14,988 nt of DNA. It comes from Nitrospina sp. (lineage in GTDB: Bacteria > Nitrospinota > Nitrospinia > Nitrospinales > VA-1). Positions 7,303-14,187 of the stretch are shown here, one piece after another (position 1 is the first letter of the stretch; each line of letters opens with the position of its first letter). The notes below the pieces were generated by a model that saw nothing but the letters and a program-made list of their open reading frames with translations, searched no databases and was not told the origin of the DNA. The position numbers were made by a program, and so were the translations under genes. The stretch lies in NCBI GenBank assembly GCA_018665625.1, contig JABJCF010000326.1, positions 1 to 14,988 on the forward strand, written 5' to 3'.

Positions 7303-8067
7303 ATGTCCATTCAGAAGTATTGCCTCCTGCTCATTATTGTATTCGGAAATTTTGGTTGCTCTGCAAATATTGAGAGTTGCTTGGAGGACGGTAGTTGTGG
7401 TCCGGCAATAAAGGTAGCAAGTTATAACGATGCGCTGCCGGATAACCCCTTTGATCCTTTTTGGAATAATGCGCAGGCACCGGTTCCTACTTCGATAGAA
7501 CTGGGGCCACAGATGATTACCAATCCTAAATGGCCTAACCCTTCCACCCGGGAAGTTTCTGTTCGGGCTGCCCGAAACAGCAATGAGTTGGTGGTGATGC
7601 TTGAGTGGAAGGACGACACTCGAGATGGAAACTTCGACCATTCATCTTTGTATGTAGACCGAGCTGCCATAATGTTTCCTGTGGAGGTTGGTGGGGAGCC
7701 ACCCTCGATAACTATGGGTGAACCGGGTACTCCAGTGAATATCTGGCAATGGAAATCCATTGGCGGTGAAAGAGGTCAACCTGGAGTAAAAGCAAAAGAA
7801 GCCTTAGCCTACCAAACGGTTGAAGACTTGAATGCAGAGGGGTTCAGTACATTGACCTATCAAAGTATACAGAATGTTAAAGGAACAGCGCTATGGAAGG
7901 AGAATACCTGGCGTTTAATTTTTAATCGTGACCTTGTTGACGATGATGCTAATGATGTTCAGTTTGAGCAGTCTGTTTTAATGGCGGTGGCTGTGTGGAA
8001 TGGTTCTAATAAAGAATTGAATGGGCAGAAGGGGGTTGCAGGTTGGATGCTATTGAAGTTTAGTTGA
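7303..8067 (+). CDS. Lipoprotein with an ethylbenzene dehydrogenase-like (DMSO reductase family gamma subunit) haem-b domain
   Basis: A 254-residue exported protein. The N-terminus is a lipoprotein signal: positive Lys5, hydrophobic core 7-14, and a lipobox-like NFGC with Cys19 as the acylation site. The mature part resembles the single-haem gamma subunits of periplasmic DMSO reductase-family enzymes (ethylbenzene dehydrogenase, selenate reductase, chlorate reductase and nitrite oxidoreductase NxrC-like proteins). It has an opening NPFDPFWNNA, a beta-strand-rich EVSVRAARNSNELVVMLEWKD, then DRAAIMFPV and finally NGQKGVAGWMLLKF. In ethylbenzene dehydrogenase a Met and a Lys bind the haem; Met124 and Lys243 are the natural candidates here. 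No alpha or beta subunit gene is nearby, so the partner is unknown. The M16 peptidase gene ends 14 bp upstream. The stop overlaps the 3' end of the convergent minus-strand gene by 8 bp. Domain call good; electron-transfer role inferred. Confidence 0.8.
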   Translation: MSIQKYCLLLIIVFGNFGCSANIESCLEDGSCGPAIKVASYNDALPDNPFDPFWNNAQAPVPTSIELGPQMITNPKWPNPSTREVSVRAARNSNELVVMLEWKDDTRDGNFDHSSLYVDRAAIMFPVEVGGEPPSITMGEPGTPVNIWQWKSIGGERGQPGVKAKEALAYQTVEDLNAEGFSTLTYQSIQNVKGTALWKENTWRLIFNRDLVDDDANDVQFEQSVLMAVAVWNGSNKELNGQKGVAGWMLLKFS

Positions 8068-9010
8068 TAGAGTTTACCTTCCCGTGTTTATTTTCCAGAG
8101 TCGTTTGGAACTTTTTCCACGGGGCCTGAAGGGCGGGAACTAATTTTTCTTTCAATTCATTTGGAACGTAATTGATTTTGTCCACAGGCCAACCTTCCAC
8201 ATTTCTTATATCAAGATTTTCTTTCTTGTAAGGTTCTAAAAGAGCTTCCTCAAATCCATAAACCAATGCAGAGGAATAAACGCGGTGGTATTGTTCTTCA
8301 ATACTTTCCTCGGTATGTAATCCATTTATGAACTGATCGAAAAGGCTTTTGATGATAGGCTCTGCATGCTCGACAAAGTCAGGAGTCAGGGCGGCGCGCA
8401 ATGTTGCGTAGGTGATTAATACATCCTGAAGCAGAAATTTTAACTCAGAACTTTCTTTTTTAGCCGGTCGGGTATTAATATTTAACAGCTCTTTTAGGGT
8501 CTTTATATTGCGGATCATATCGTAAATGATCGATTCTTCCCAACTGGCTTTATTCCAGACAAAAAATGCCCGTACAAAATTTGCCCGTCCCTTGGTGTCC
8601 CACATCTGTAATGCGGTAGTGGGGCGAATTTTATTGGAGTAGGGGATAGTCTCGCCCCATTTAGGGTCAACCAAGTCCAATCCATAGCGCCTGAAAACAT
8701 TAGTGAAGTTTTTTTGATACAGGTTCATTAAGTGTTCGAAGTTTTCTTTGTCATCTAAAGGACTGTTTTGGGGAAGGCTTACAATTGAGTAAAGGCGAAC
8801 AACATTTGTTCTGGCTTCGCCATCATCTAAAGCCACCATATAAGAACCGCCCCACATTCCGGCTGTAATAGGAGTGTCCAGATTATATTTTTCTTTCATC
8901 TGAACCGTTATATGAGACGCAATTTCTCTAAACAGATTGTGGAGATAGAAAAGGTTGACTCGATTTTTTTGGGAATAAAGATTTCCCGGCAGAATGTTGT
9001 ATTGCGGCAT
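8060..9010 (-). CDS. Uncharacterised 316-aa protein
   Basis: I do not recognise this family. The protein has no signal peptide, membrane segment or cysteine motif and looks soluble and cytoplasmic. The N-terminal half has a mixed pattern (GMWGGSYMVALDDGEARTNV at about 51-70, then a hydrophobic RLYSIVSLP). The C-terminal two thirds look helix-rich and charged (for example ESSELKFLLQDVLITYATLRAAL and EEALLEPYKKENLDI), ending in a Lys-rich tail. The frame is long, uninterrupted and in ordinary codon use, so it is a real gene. The ATG at 9010 is the first possible ATG after an in-frame stop about 33 bases upstream. No Shine-Dalgarno sequence precedes it; instead CCTCCT lies in that position. A promoter with a perfect -10 sits about 55 bp upstream. 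The 3' end overlaps the convergent lipoprotein gene by 8 bp. Confidence 0.8.
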   Translation of the reverse strand: MPQYNILPGNLYSQKNRVNLFYLHNLFREIASHITVQMKEKYNLDTPITAGMWGGSYMVALDDGEARTNVVRLYSIVSLPQNSPLDDKENFEHLMNLYQKNFTNVFRRYGLDLVDPKWGETIPYSNKIRPTTALQMWDTKGRANFVRAFFVWNKASWEESIIYDMIRNIKTLKELLNINTRPAKKESSELKFLLQDVLITYATLRAALTPDFVEHAEPIIKSLFDQFINGLHTEESIEEQYHRVYSSALVYGFEEALLEPYKKENLDIRNVEGWPVDKINYVPNELKEKLVPALQAPWKKFQTTLENKHGKVNSIN

Positions 9011-9065
9011 GACGACAGGAGGTCGAGCCGGAAAAGCTTACAATAGCTCTCTGGCCAGACTTATT

Positions 9066-9098
9066 ATTATACGGTGGTTAATAATTTAATAAATTATT
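9066..9098 (-). promoter_or_regulatory. Candidate promoter of the 316-aa gene, overlapped by a perfect palindrome
   Basis: On the minus strand TATAAT lies at 9071-9066, a perfect -10, placing the transcript start near 9059 and a leader of about 50 nt before the ATG at 9010. The -35 region is poor (TTTATT or ATTTAT around 9088-9094). A perfect 8-bp inverted repeat, AATAATTT (9080-9087) with AAATTATT (9091-9098) and a 3-bp centre, covers the -35 and most of the spacer. That is where a repressor or activator dimer would bind. It is entirely A/T, so chance is a real alternative. Confidence 0.4.
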
Positions 9099-9149
9099 TC
9101 GCGAATCAGTTAATAGCGTGAGTTATTGAGAATGAGCGGTTCGCGAGAT
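9096..9149 (-). repeat. Long-loop inverted repeat downstream of ilvD
   Basis: TCGCGAA (9099-9105) and TTCGCGA (9140-9146) are perfect complements and extend to 10 bp (9096-9105 with 9140-9149) with one G-T pair. The loop is 34 nt. It stands about 45 bp past the ilvD stop and just upstream of the 316-aa gene's promoter. It could act as a terminator or transcript-end stabiliser for ilvD. However, the loop is long and the minus-strand flank is AATTTATT rather than a clean T-run, so the role is open. Confidence 0.35.
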
Positions 9150-9190
9150 TTCAGCTTGAGCTAGGTTCGTTTATGCTTACCGTATAGAGG

Positions 9191-10879
9191 TTAGTCTGTC
9201 ACGGCACCTTTGCTGGCAGAGCTAACGAGTTTAGCGTATTTAGCTAAAACTCCTTTTTTGTATTGAATCTCTTTTGGTTTAAAATCTTTCCTTCGGTTAT
9301 CAAGTTCTTCATTGGTTAATTCAACATCTAACTTATTATTTGCAATGTCGATATGAATTGAATCCCCATTCCTTAAAAGTGCAAGTGGTCCTCCTACCTG
9401 AGCCTCGGGTGCTACGTGACCTATGACTATACCATAGGTCCCTCCTGAGAACCGACCATCGGTAATGAGAGCAACCTTATCGCCTAGGCCTTTTCCGACA
9501 ATGGCGGCAGTAGGAGCCAACATCTCGCGCATCCCGGGTCCGCCTTTTGGACCTTCAAAACGGATGACTACTACATCGCCGGCTTTTATTCGGTCTTCAA
9601 GAATTGCATCAAGGCATTCTTCTTCAGAGTCGAACACTTTTGCGGGGCCGGAAATATCACGGGTTTTTACTCCAGAAACTTTTGCAACAGCACCTTCCGA
9701 GCATAAATTTCCTTTCAAAACAACCAGATGCCCTTCAGTAGACTTGGGTTTGTCAATTGGAAGTATGACATTTTGATTTGCAGATGGCTCGTCGGGAATA
9801 TCTTTAAGATTTTCAGCTACAGTTTTTCCGGTAACCGTAAGGCAATCTCCATGAATCATCCCTGCATTCAACATCATTTTCATTACTTGAGGAATTCCAC
9901 CTGCATGGTGCAAATCTACTGCTACGTATTGGCCAGACGGTTTTAAATCGCAGAAAAGCGGGATTTTTTTCCGAATGGTTTCGAAGTCATCAATGGTCAA
10001 TTCAACATCCGCCGAATATGCGATTGCCAGCAAATGCAAAACTGCGTTTGTGGAACCCCCTATAGCCATAATAACGGCTATGGCATTTTCAAAAGCCTCA
10101 CGGGTCATTATGTCGCGCGGTAGAATATTCTGTTTGATCATATTCATTAGCGTTTCTGCGCAGAGCCCAGTGTTGAGTTCTTTTTCTTTATCTTCGTTTG
10201 CCATCGTTGAACTGTGGGGCAAACTCATTCCCATTGCCTCAAAAGCTGAAGACATGGTGTTGGCTGTGTACATCCCCCCGCAGGACCCGAACCCCGGGCA
10301 GGCGTGTTTTTCAATTTCGGTAAGTTGGTTTTGGTCAATGGTTCCTGCACCAAACTGCCCAACGGCTTCAAAAACGCTGACAACGGTCAGGTCTTTTCCA
10401 TCCAGGTGCCCCGGTTTAATGGTTCCCCCGTAAACAAAAATTCCAGGAATATTGAGTCTTGCCATGCCGATCATGGCTCCTGGCATATTTTTATCGCAGC
10501 CTCCAATGCAGATAACCGCATCCATACTGGCGCCCCGACAGACGGTTTCGATAGAGTCAGCAATGACATCTCGACTGACGAGGGAACATTTCATTCCTTC
10601 TGTGCCCATTGAAATACCATCGCTGATGGTGATGGTGCCAAAGGTTTGTGGCATTCCACCTTCTTTACGAATTTGGTCGGCGGCAATGTCCGCCAGTTTG
10701 CCGAGTCCGGCATTACAGGGGGTGATATCGCTTTGTCCGTTCGCCACACCTACTATGGGTTTTTGAAAGTCATCATCGGAAAAACCGACAGCGCGAAGCA
10801 TTGCCCGATTGGGGGCACGTCTATCGCCCTGGGTGACTTCCTTGCTTTTAGAGTTTAACGATTCGGATTTTTGCGACAT
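9191..10879 (-). CDS. ilvD: Dihydroxy-acid dehydratase
   Basis: Cytoplasmic iron-sulphur lyase of branched-chain amino acid synthesis. It dehydrates 2,3-dihydroxy-isovalerate and 2,3-dihydroxy-3-methylvalerate to the 2-keto acids that precede valine/leucine and isoleucine, and leads to pantothenate. The 562-residue length is normal. Cluster-binding cysteines sit in TPCNAGL (Cys55), [11 protein letters not shown] (Cys124/Cys128) and [13 protein letters not shown] (Cys200). Lys130 in the CDKNMPG motif is the probable carbamylated metal-ligand lysine. [12 protein letters not shown] and GRFSGGTYG are further family signatures. The ATG at 10879 has AGGAG 6 bp upstream (10890-10886). It is the third-to-last minus-strand gene of the run and follows the radical SAM gene after 84 bp, with a possible promoter of its own. 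No other ilv or leu gene is in the window. Confidence 0.98.
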   Translation of the reverse strand: MSQKSESLNSKSKEVTQGDRRAPNRAMLRAVGFSDDDFQKPIVGVANGQSDITPCNAGLGKLADIAADQIRKEGGMPQTFGTITISDGISMGTEGMKCSLVSRDVIADSIETVCRGASMDAVICIGGCDKNMPGAMIGMARLNIPGIFVYGGTIKPGHLDGKDLTVVSVFEAVGQFGAGTIDQNQLTEIEKHACPGFGSCGGMYTANTMSSAFEAMGMSLPHSSTMANEDKEKELNTGLCAETLMNMIKQNILPRDIMTREAFENAIAVIMAIGGSTNAVLHLLAIAYSADVELTIDDFETIRKKIPLFCDLKPSGQYVAVDLHHAGGIPQVMKMMLNAGMIHGDCLTVTGKTVAENLKDIPDEPSANQNVILPIDKPKSTEGHLVVLKGNLCSEGAVAKVSGVKTRDISGPAKVFDSEEECLDAILEDRIKAGDVVVIRFEGPKGGPGMREMLAPTAAIVGKGLGDKVALITDGRFSGGTYGIVIGHVAPEAQVGGPLALLRNGDSIHIDIANNKLDVELTNEELDNRRKDFKPKEIQYKKGVLAKYAKLVSSASKGAVTD

Positions 10880-10939
10880 AAATAACTCCTGAGTTCAAAA
10901 TACAAATTTCTTTAACCATTTAAGATAAAGATACTTGTC

Positions 10940-10945
10940 ATTATA
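10940..10945 (-). promoter_or_regulatory. Candidate -10 element ahead of ilvD
   Basis: On the minus strand a perfect TATAAT (10945-10940) lies 60 bp before the ilvD ATG, between the radical SAM stop and ilvD. The position 16-18 bp upstream, where a -35 should be, holds only AT-rich sequence without a TTGACA-like hexamer. If real, ilvD can be transcribed separately from the genes before it. No leader peptide rich in Leu, Ile or Val codons, as in classical ilv attenuation, fits in the 84-bp gap. Confidence 0.3.
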
Positions 10946-10963
10946 TGATGGTTTTGAGACGAA

Positions 10964-12601
10964 TTATATTCCAGGTTCTTCGATTCGATTCAATATGGGA
11001 CGATGGAAATATCCACCACCGTTATTGGAATGCGAGATGGCGTAGTATACAGGATGTTCCATAGATTTTAAAAGGGCTTGGGAGCCGGAAATTTCGATTT
11101 TATGGTGAAAAGAAATGATAGGAGTTTTTCGGTCTTGCTTCCAGGTTTTCCCTGAAAAAATGGATTTTTCCGATAAGAATCCTGGAAGGCGGTATGCCCG
11201 TTGGGAGTATAGGTAGTCGAGTTTCAGCAAGTCTTTTTCGTCGCAGGAGATATCTGGAAAGAATGTCTCCTGAAAAATCATATATTGTTTATCCAGCGCC
11301 ACGGGGTTCATAAATAAATTGTTAGACTCGTGGTAATTCAGTAATCGATCAAATAGAGTGACTGCGTCTAATTTTTTCAGAAGGAAATCAATGGAAAAAC
11401 GAAACCGTTTTGAATTGTAAAAACGGTCGAATATATCAGCGAACTTTTTTAGGTAGTCCATTTCTTTAGCATTTAGATCTTTGTTGGAGATCAACTCATA
11501 GGGTGGAGTCGATTGATATTGGTAATCATACGATAAAATATCTTTTTTTATGGGAGCGCCAGGGAGAAACTTAAGAAATCCCAATTGCAATTCATGCGGC
11601 CTAAGGGAAAGTACTTCGCGAAACGAGTTTAATATTTTTTCCATATTTTCCCCCGGAAGGCCAAAAATAAGATCGCAATGGAAATGGATTCGATCCTGGT
11701 CCAGCAGTTTCCTTATGGTGTCGAATAGCTTTTGGTCATTTTGTTTTCTCTGGATACTTTCCTGAACGGATTCATCAGTCGTTTGAATCCCAATTTCAAA
11801 TTGAAACATTCCCGGTGGAACTGTTTCCAGGAACTTTATTATGTCGGGCGTTAGGATATCGCCGACCACCTCGAAATGAAATTCTGAGCCACCAAACTGC
11901 GAGAGCCACTCCATAAGAGATTTCATGCGGCCGGGTTTGAGGTTGAAAGTGCGATCAACGAATTTAAATTTTTTAACACCAGCATCTATCATATTTTTTA
12001 TCTGTTCGTAGACTATTTCGTCATCGAAGTAGCGTACCGTTTTATCCAGTGCAGACAGGCAAAATGAGCAAAGGTAAGGGCAGCCTCGCGATGTTTCAAA
12101 ATAAACGATGCGATTTTTCAGGTGAGGATAATCTTCTTCGATATAGGCCGGCGCAAGGTCGGGAAGGTCTGAACCATAAGTTTTCCAGCGATTCAATGCA
12201 TCTTCGGAAGGGACTTTTCCCTGCTCGATGATTTGGAGATACTCCAGCCATTTCTTTTCTCCTTCACCGGAAATTACCGGGAGGTCCACTGAGGTTTCTG
12301 TCTCAAAAGAAACCTCGGGGCCACCGATGACAATTTTTAAATTCGGGTTTTGTTTTTGAAGCCGCTCAATAAGCTCAAAGCTTTGGCTTCTATTCCATAT
12401 GTAAATGCCTATACCTAGAACATCGGGTTTGAGTTTCTGGATTTCAGAGGCAACTTTCCAAACGGGTTGATTGATGACAAATTCTTTGATCCAGACATTC
12501 TTGTGTCCGGCATCCCTTGCTGCATTTCTGAGATAACGCAAACTCAGGGATGAGTGAATAAATTTGGCATTTAATGTTACCAGCCCTATAGAACGTTCCA
12601 A
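10964..12601 (-). CDS. B12-binding-domain radical SAM protein with DUF4080-like C-terminus
   Basis: A 545-residue enzyme of the class with an N-terminal cobalamin-binding-type Rossmann domain (about 1-130; IGLVTLNAKFIHSSLSLRYL, PDVLGIGIYIW, IVIGGPEVSF). A radical SAM barrel follows. The [4Fe-4S] motif is RGCPYLCSFC with Cys174, Cys178 and Cys181, and later barrel strands show FKFVDRTFNL, FEIGIQT and HCDLIFGLPGE. The C-terminal about 190 residues match the DUF4080 type of extension as I know it. The substrate is unknown; relatives methylate or rearrange unactivated carbon. The start is TTG at 12601: GAGG lies 6 bp upstream, an in-frame stop lies 33 bp upstream, and no ATG falls between. It follows mutM after 112 bp, with no terminator seen. 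Confidence 0.92.
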   Translation of the reverse strand: MERSIGLVTLNAKFIHSSLSLRYLRNAARDAGHKNVWIKEFVINQPVWKVASEIQKLKPDVLGIGIYIWNRSQSFELIERLQKQNPNLKIVIGGPEVSFETETSVDLPVISGEGEKKWLEYLQIIEQGKVPSEDALNRWKTYGSDLPDLAPAYIEEDYPHLKNRIVYFETSRGCPYLCSFCLSALDKTVRYFDDEIVYEQIKNMIDAGVKKFKFVDRTFNLKPGRMKSLMEWLSQFGGSEFHFEVVGDILTPDIIKFLETVPPGMFQFEIGIQTTDESVQESIQRKQNDQKLFDTIRKLLDQDRIHFHCDLIFGLPGENMEKILNSFREVLSLRPHELQLGFLKFLPGAPIKKDILSYDYQYQSTPPYELISNKDLNAKEMDYLKKFADIFDRFYNSKRFRFSIDFLLKKLDAVTLFDRLLNYHESNNLFMNPVALDKQYMIFQETFFPDISCDEKDLLKLDYLYSQRAYRLPGFLSEKSIFSGKTWKQDRKTPIISFHHKIEISGSQALLKSMEHPVYYAISHSNNGGGYFHRPILNRIEEPGI

Positions 12602-12713
12602 TCCAAACCTCGTTTTGTTGAGTAAAGGTTATTTTCGCCAAAAAGAGATTGAATAGAAAGCTTTTATTAACGTTTCTTGCAAAGGATTTACTAATGCTAG
12701 CAGAAGGTTGAGG

Positions 12714-13532
12714 TTATGCGGGCTGGCAGGTTTTGCAATAGAATGTAGACCGTCCCGTTTGAATAAGGCGGGATATAGGGTTAGCGCATTTAGGGCAGGG
12801 TTGGCCTTCCTTTCCATAAACGGTTAGGCTTACAGAAAAATAGCCTTTAGAACCACTGGGGGCAAAAAAATCTCGTAAAGTGGTTCCGCCGCTGGCAATG
12901 CTTTTATTGAGAACGTCACGAAGGCATTCGATCCATTTATCCCATTTCGCCAAAGTAACTTTCCCAGCCTGTTTTTGTGGTCGTATCCCGGCATGATAAA
13001 GAGATTCGCAGGCATAGATGTTACCTACTCCGGTTATCTTTTTGGCATTCATGATAAATGATTTCATGGGGGCCCGGCTATTCCTTGCCAGGTTCTTCAT
13101 GAATTTAGCAGTCATTTCTGGTGAAAAAGGATCGCAACCCAGGTTGTCGATCAACGGGTGCTTGCCAGATTTTGGAACCCATGAAAGGCTGCCAAAACGC
13201 CGGGGATCGACAAAATGCAAGTAGGTGTCATCAGAGAATTTAAAAATAACGTGAGTGTGTTTTTCCTGAGGTTCAACGGATTGCTGCAAAACCATCCGAC
13301 CGCTCATCCCCAGATGGAGAAGCATGGATCCGTCTGGCACATGAAATAGAAGATACTTACCCTTACGAGTGATATCTGAAACTTTTTGGTTAAGCAACCC
13401 CTTACGCAGGGATGCCTGAGGAATGGGGAATCTGATATCTTTGCGGAAAAACTTTATCTGATGACAAACTTTATTTTTAACGAGGGGCAGGAGTGCCTTG
13501 CGAAGAGTTTCTACTTCTGGAAGTTCAGGCAT
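12714..13532 (-). CDS. mutM: Formamidopyrimidine-DNA glycosylase (Fpg/MutM)
   Basis: Base-excision repair enzyme that removes 8-oxoguanine and formamidopyrimidines and nicks the abasic site. The 272-residue protein has every hallmark. It starts MPELPEVETL, with Pro2 as catalytic amine after Met removal and Glu3 beside it. Lys57 lies in RKGKYLLF. HLGMSGR, the helix-two-turn-helix ITGVGNIYACESLY and GGTTLRDF follow. The C-terminal zinc finger has Cys246, Cys249, Cys266 and Cys269, with Arg261 in GRSTFYC. The initiator is fixed by the catalytic proline, although no good ribosome site is present. The gene follows grpE by 38 bp and is likely co-transcribed with the hrcA-grpE heat-shock pair, an uncommon neighbour for it. 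Confidence 0.98.
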   Translation of the reverse strand: MPELPEVETLRKALLPLVKNKVCHQIKFFRKDIRFPIPQASLRKGLLNQKVSDITRKGKYLLFHVPDGSMLLHLGMSGRMVLQQSVEPQEKHTHVIFKFSDDTYLHFVDPRRFGSLSWVPKSGKHPLIDNLGCDPFSPEMTAKFMKNLARNSRAPMKSFIMNAKKITGVGNIYACESLYHAGIRPQKQAGKVTLAKWDKWIECLRDVLNKSIASGGTTLRDFFAPSGSKGYFSVSLTVYGKEGQPCPKCANPISRLIQTGRSTFYCKTCQPA

Positions 13533-13570
13533 CAGATGAATGAAGTTTTCAAATTCCTTCGACTAATTAT

Positions 13571-14179
13571 TTAGGAATCTTCCTCTTCTTTTTGCTCGGC
13601 GGGTTTTTTTGCGATGACCACTTTAGCGGATCGCAGGATTCTGCCATTCAAAGTATATCCTTTGGAGTACTCCTGGATCACTGTGTTTTCCTCATGCTCT
13701 TCAGATTCCTGCTGATTCAGAACTTCATGCAGGTTAGGATCGAAGGGCTTATGCAAAGCTTCAATCTGTTCCACTTTTTGATTTTTTAAAAAGGCAGTGA
13801 ATTGCTTTTGAATCAACTCAACACCCTCTTTTAAACTTTCGAGGGTGGCGTTTGGTGCTTCCATGGCTCTTTCCAGATTATCCTCTATTTGTACCAGTTC
13901 CTTGAGTAGGCGTTCATTTGCAAACTGTACAAAATCTTCTTTTTCTTTGGTGAGTCGCTTCTTAAAATTTTCAAGCTCAGCTTTTTCACGGAGGAAAGTA
14001 TCTTTCTGCTTTAATAATTCCTCGTCCTTTAAGCGAACTTGTTCCTGAAGTTGTTCGAGAGGGGTCAACTCTTTAACCTCTTCCTCCTCTTCTATATCAT
14101 CTTCTACGCATTCTTGGTCTGTGTCTAAGGTTTCTTCAGGCTCTGCTTCGTTTTGATTGTCGTCTGTCTTTGTTGCCAT
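13571..14179 (-). CDS. grpE: GrpE, nucleotide exchange factor of DnaK
   Basis: Cytoplasmic co-chaperone that drives ADP release from DnaK. The 202-residue protein has a long, very acidic N-terminal tail (1-40, many Glu/Asp), a long coiled coil (about 41-110, KDEELLKQKDTFLREKAELENFKKRL) and the compact beta domain. That domain has FDPNLHEVL (146-154) and the family signature VIQEYSKGYTLNGRILRSAKVVIAKKP (167-193). A short acidic tail ends the protein. The ATG at 14179 comes 8 bp after the hrcA stop. The only ribosome site, AGGGAG, is inside the end of hrcA and 13 bp from the ATG, so translation is probably coupled to hrcA. dnaK does not follow. Confidence 0.97.
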   Translation of the reverse strand: MATKTDDNQNEAEPEETLDTDQECVEDDIEEEEEVKELTPLEQLQEQVRLKDEELLKQKDTFLREKAELENFKKRLTKEKEDFVQFANERLLKELVQIEDNLERAMEAPNATLESLKEGVELIQKQFTAFLKNQKVEQIEALHKPFDPNLHEVLNQQESEEHEENTVIQEYSKGYTLNGRILRSAKVVIAKKPAEQKEEEDS

Positions 14180-14187
14180 TTACTTAT

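Noticed and set aside
9016..9021. Strong plus-strand AGGAGG as the ribosome site of a small gene
   Set aside because: No plausible plus-strand reading frame with a start codon at the right distance follows it before 9190.
9465..10858. Plus-strand open frames opposite ilvD
   Set aside because: They are antisense to a full-length, motif-complete ilvD and contain no recognisable protein signature.
12602..12713. Separate promoter or small gene between mutM and the radical SAM gene
   Set aside because: The 112-bp gap has no frame with a start and ribosome site; the best TTGCAA hexamer has no acceptable -10 partner.
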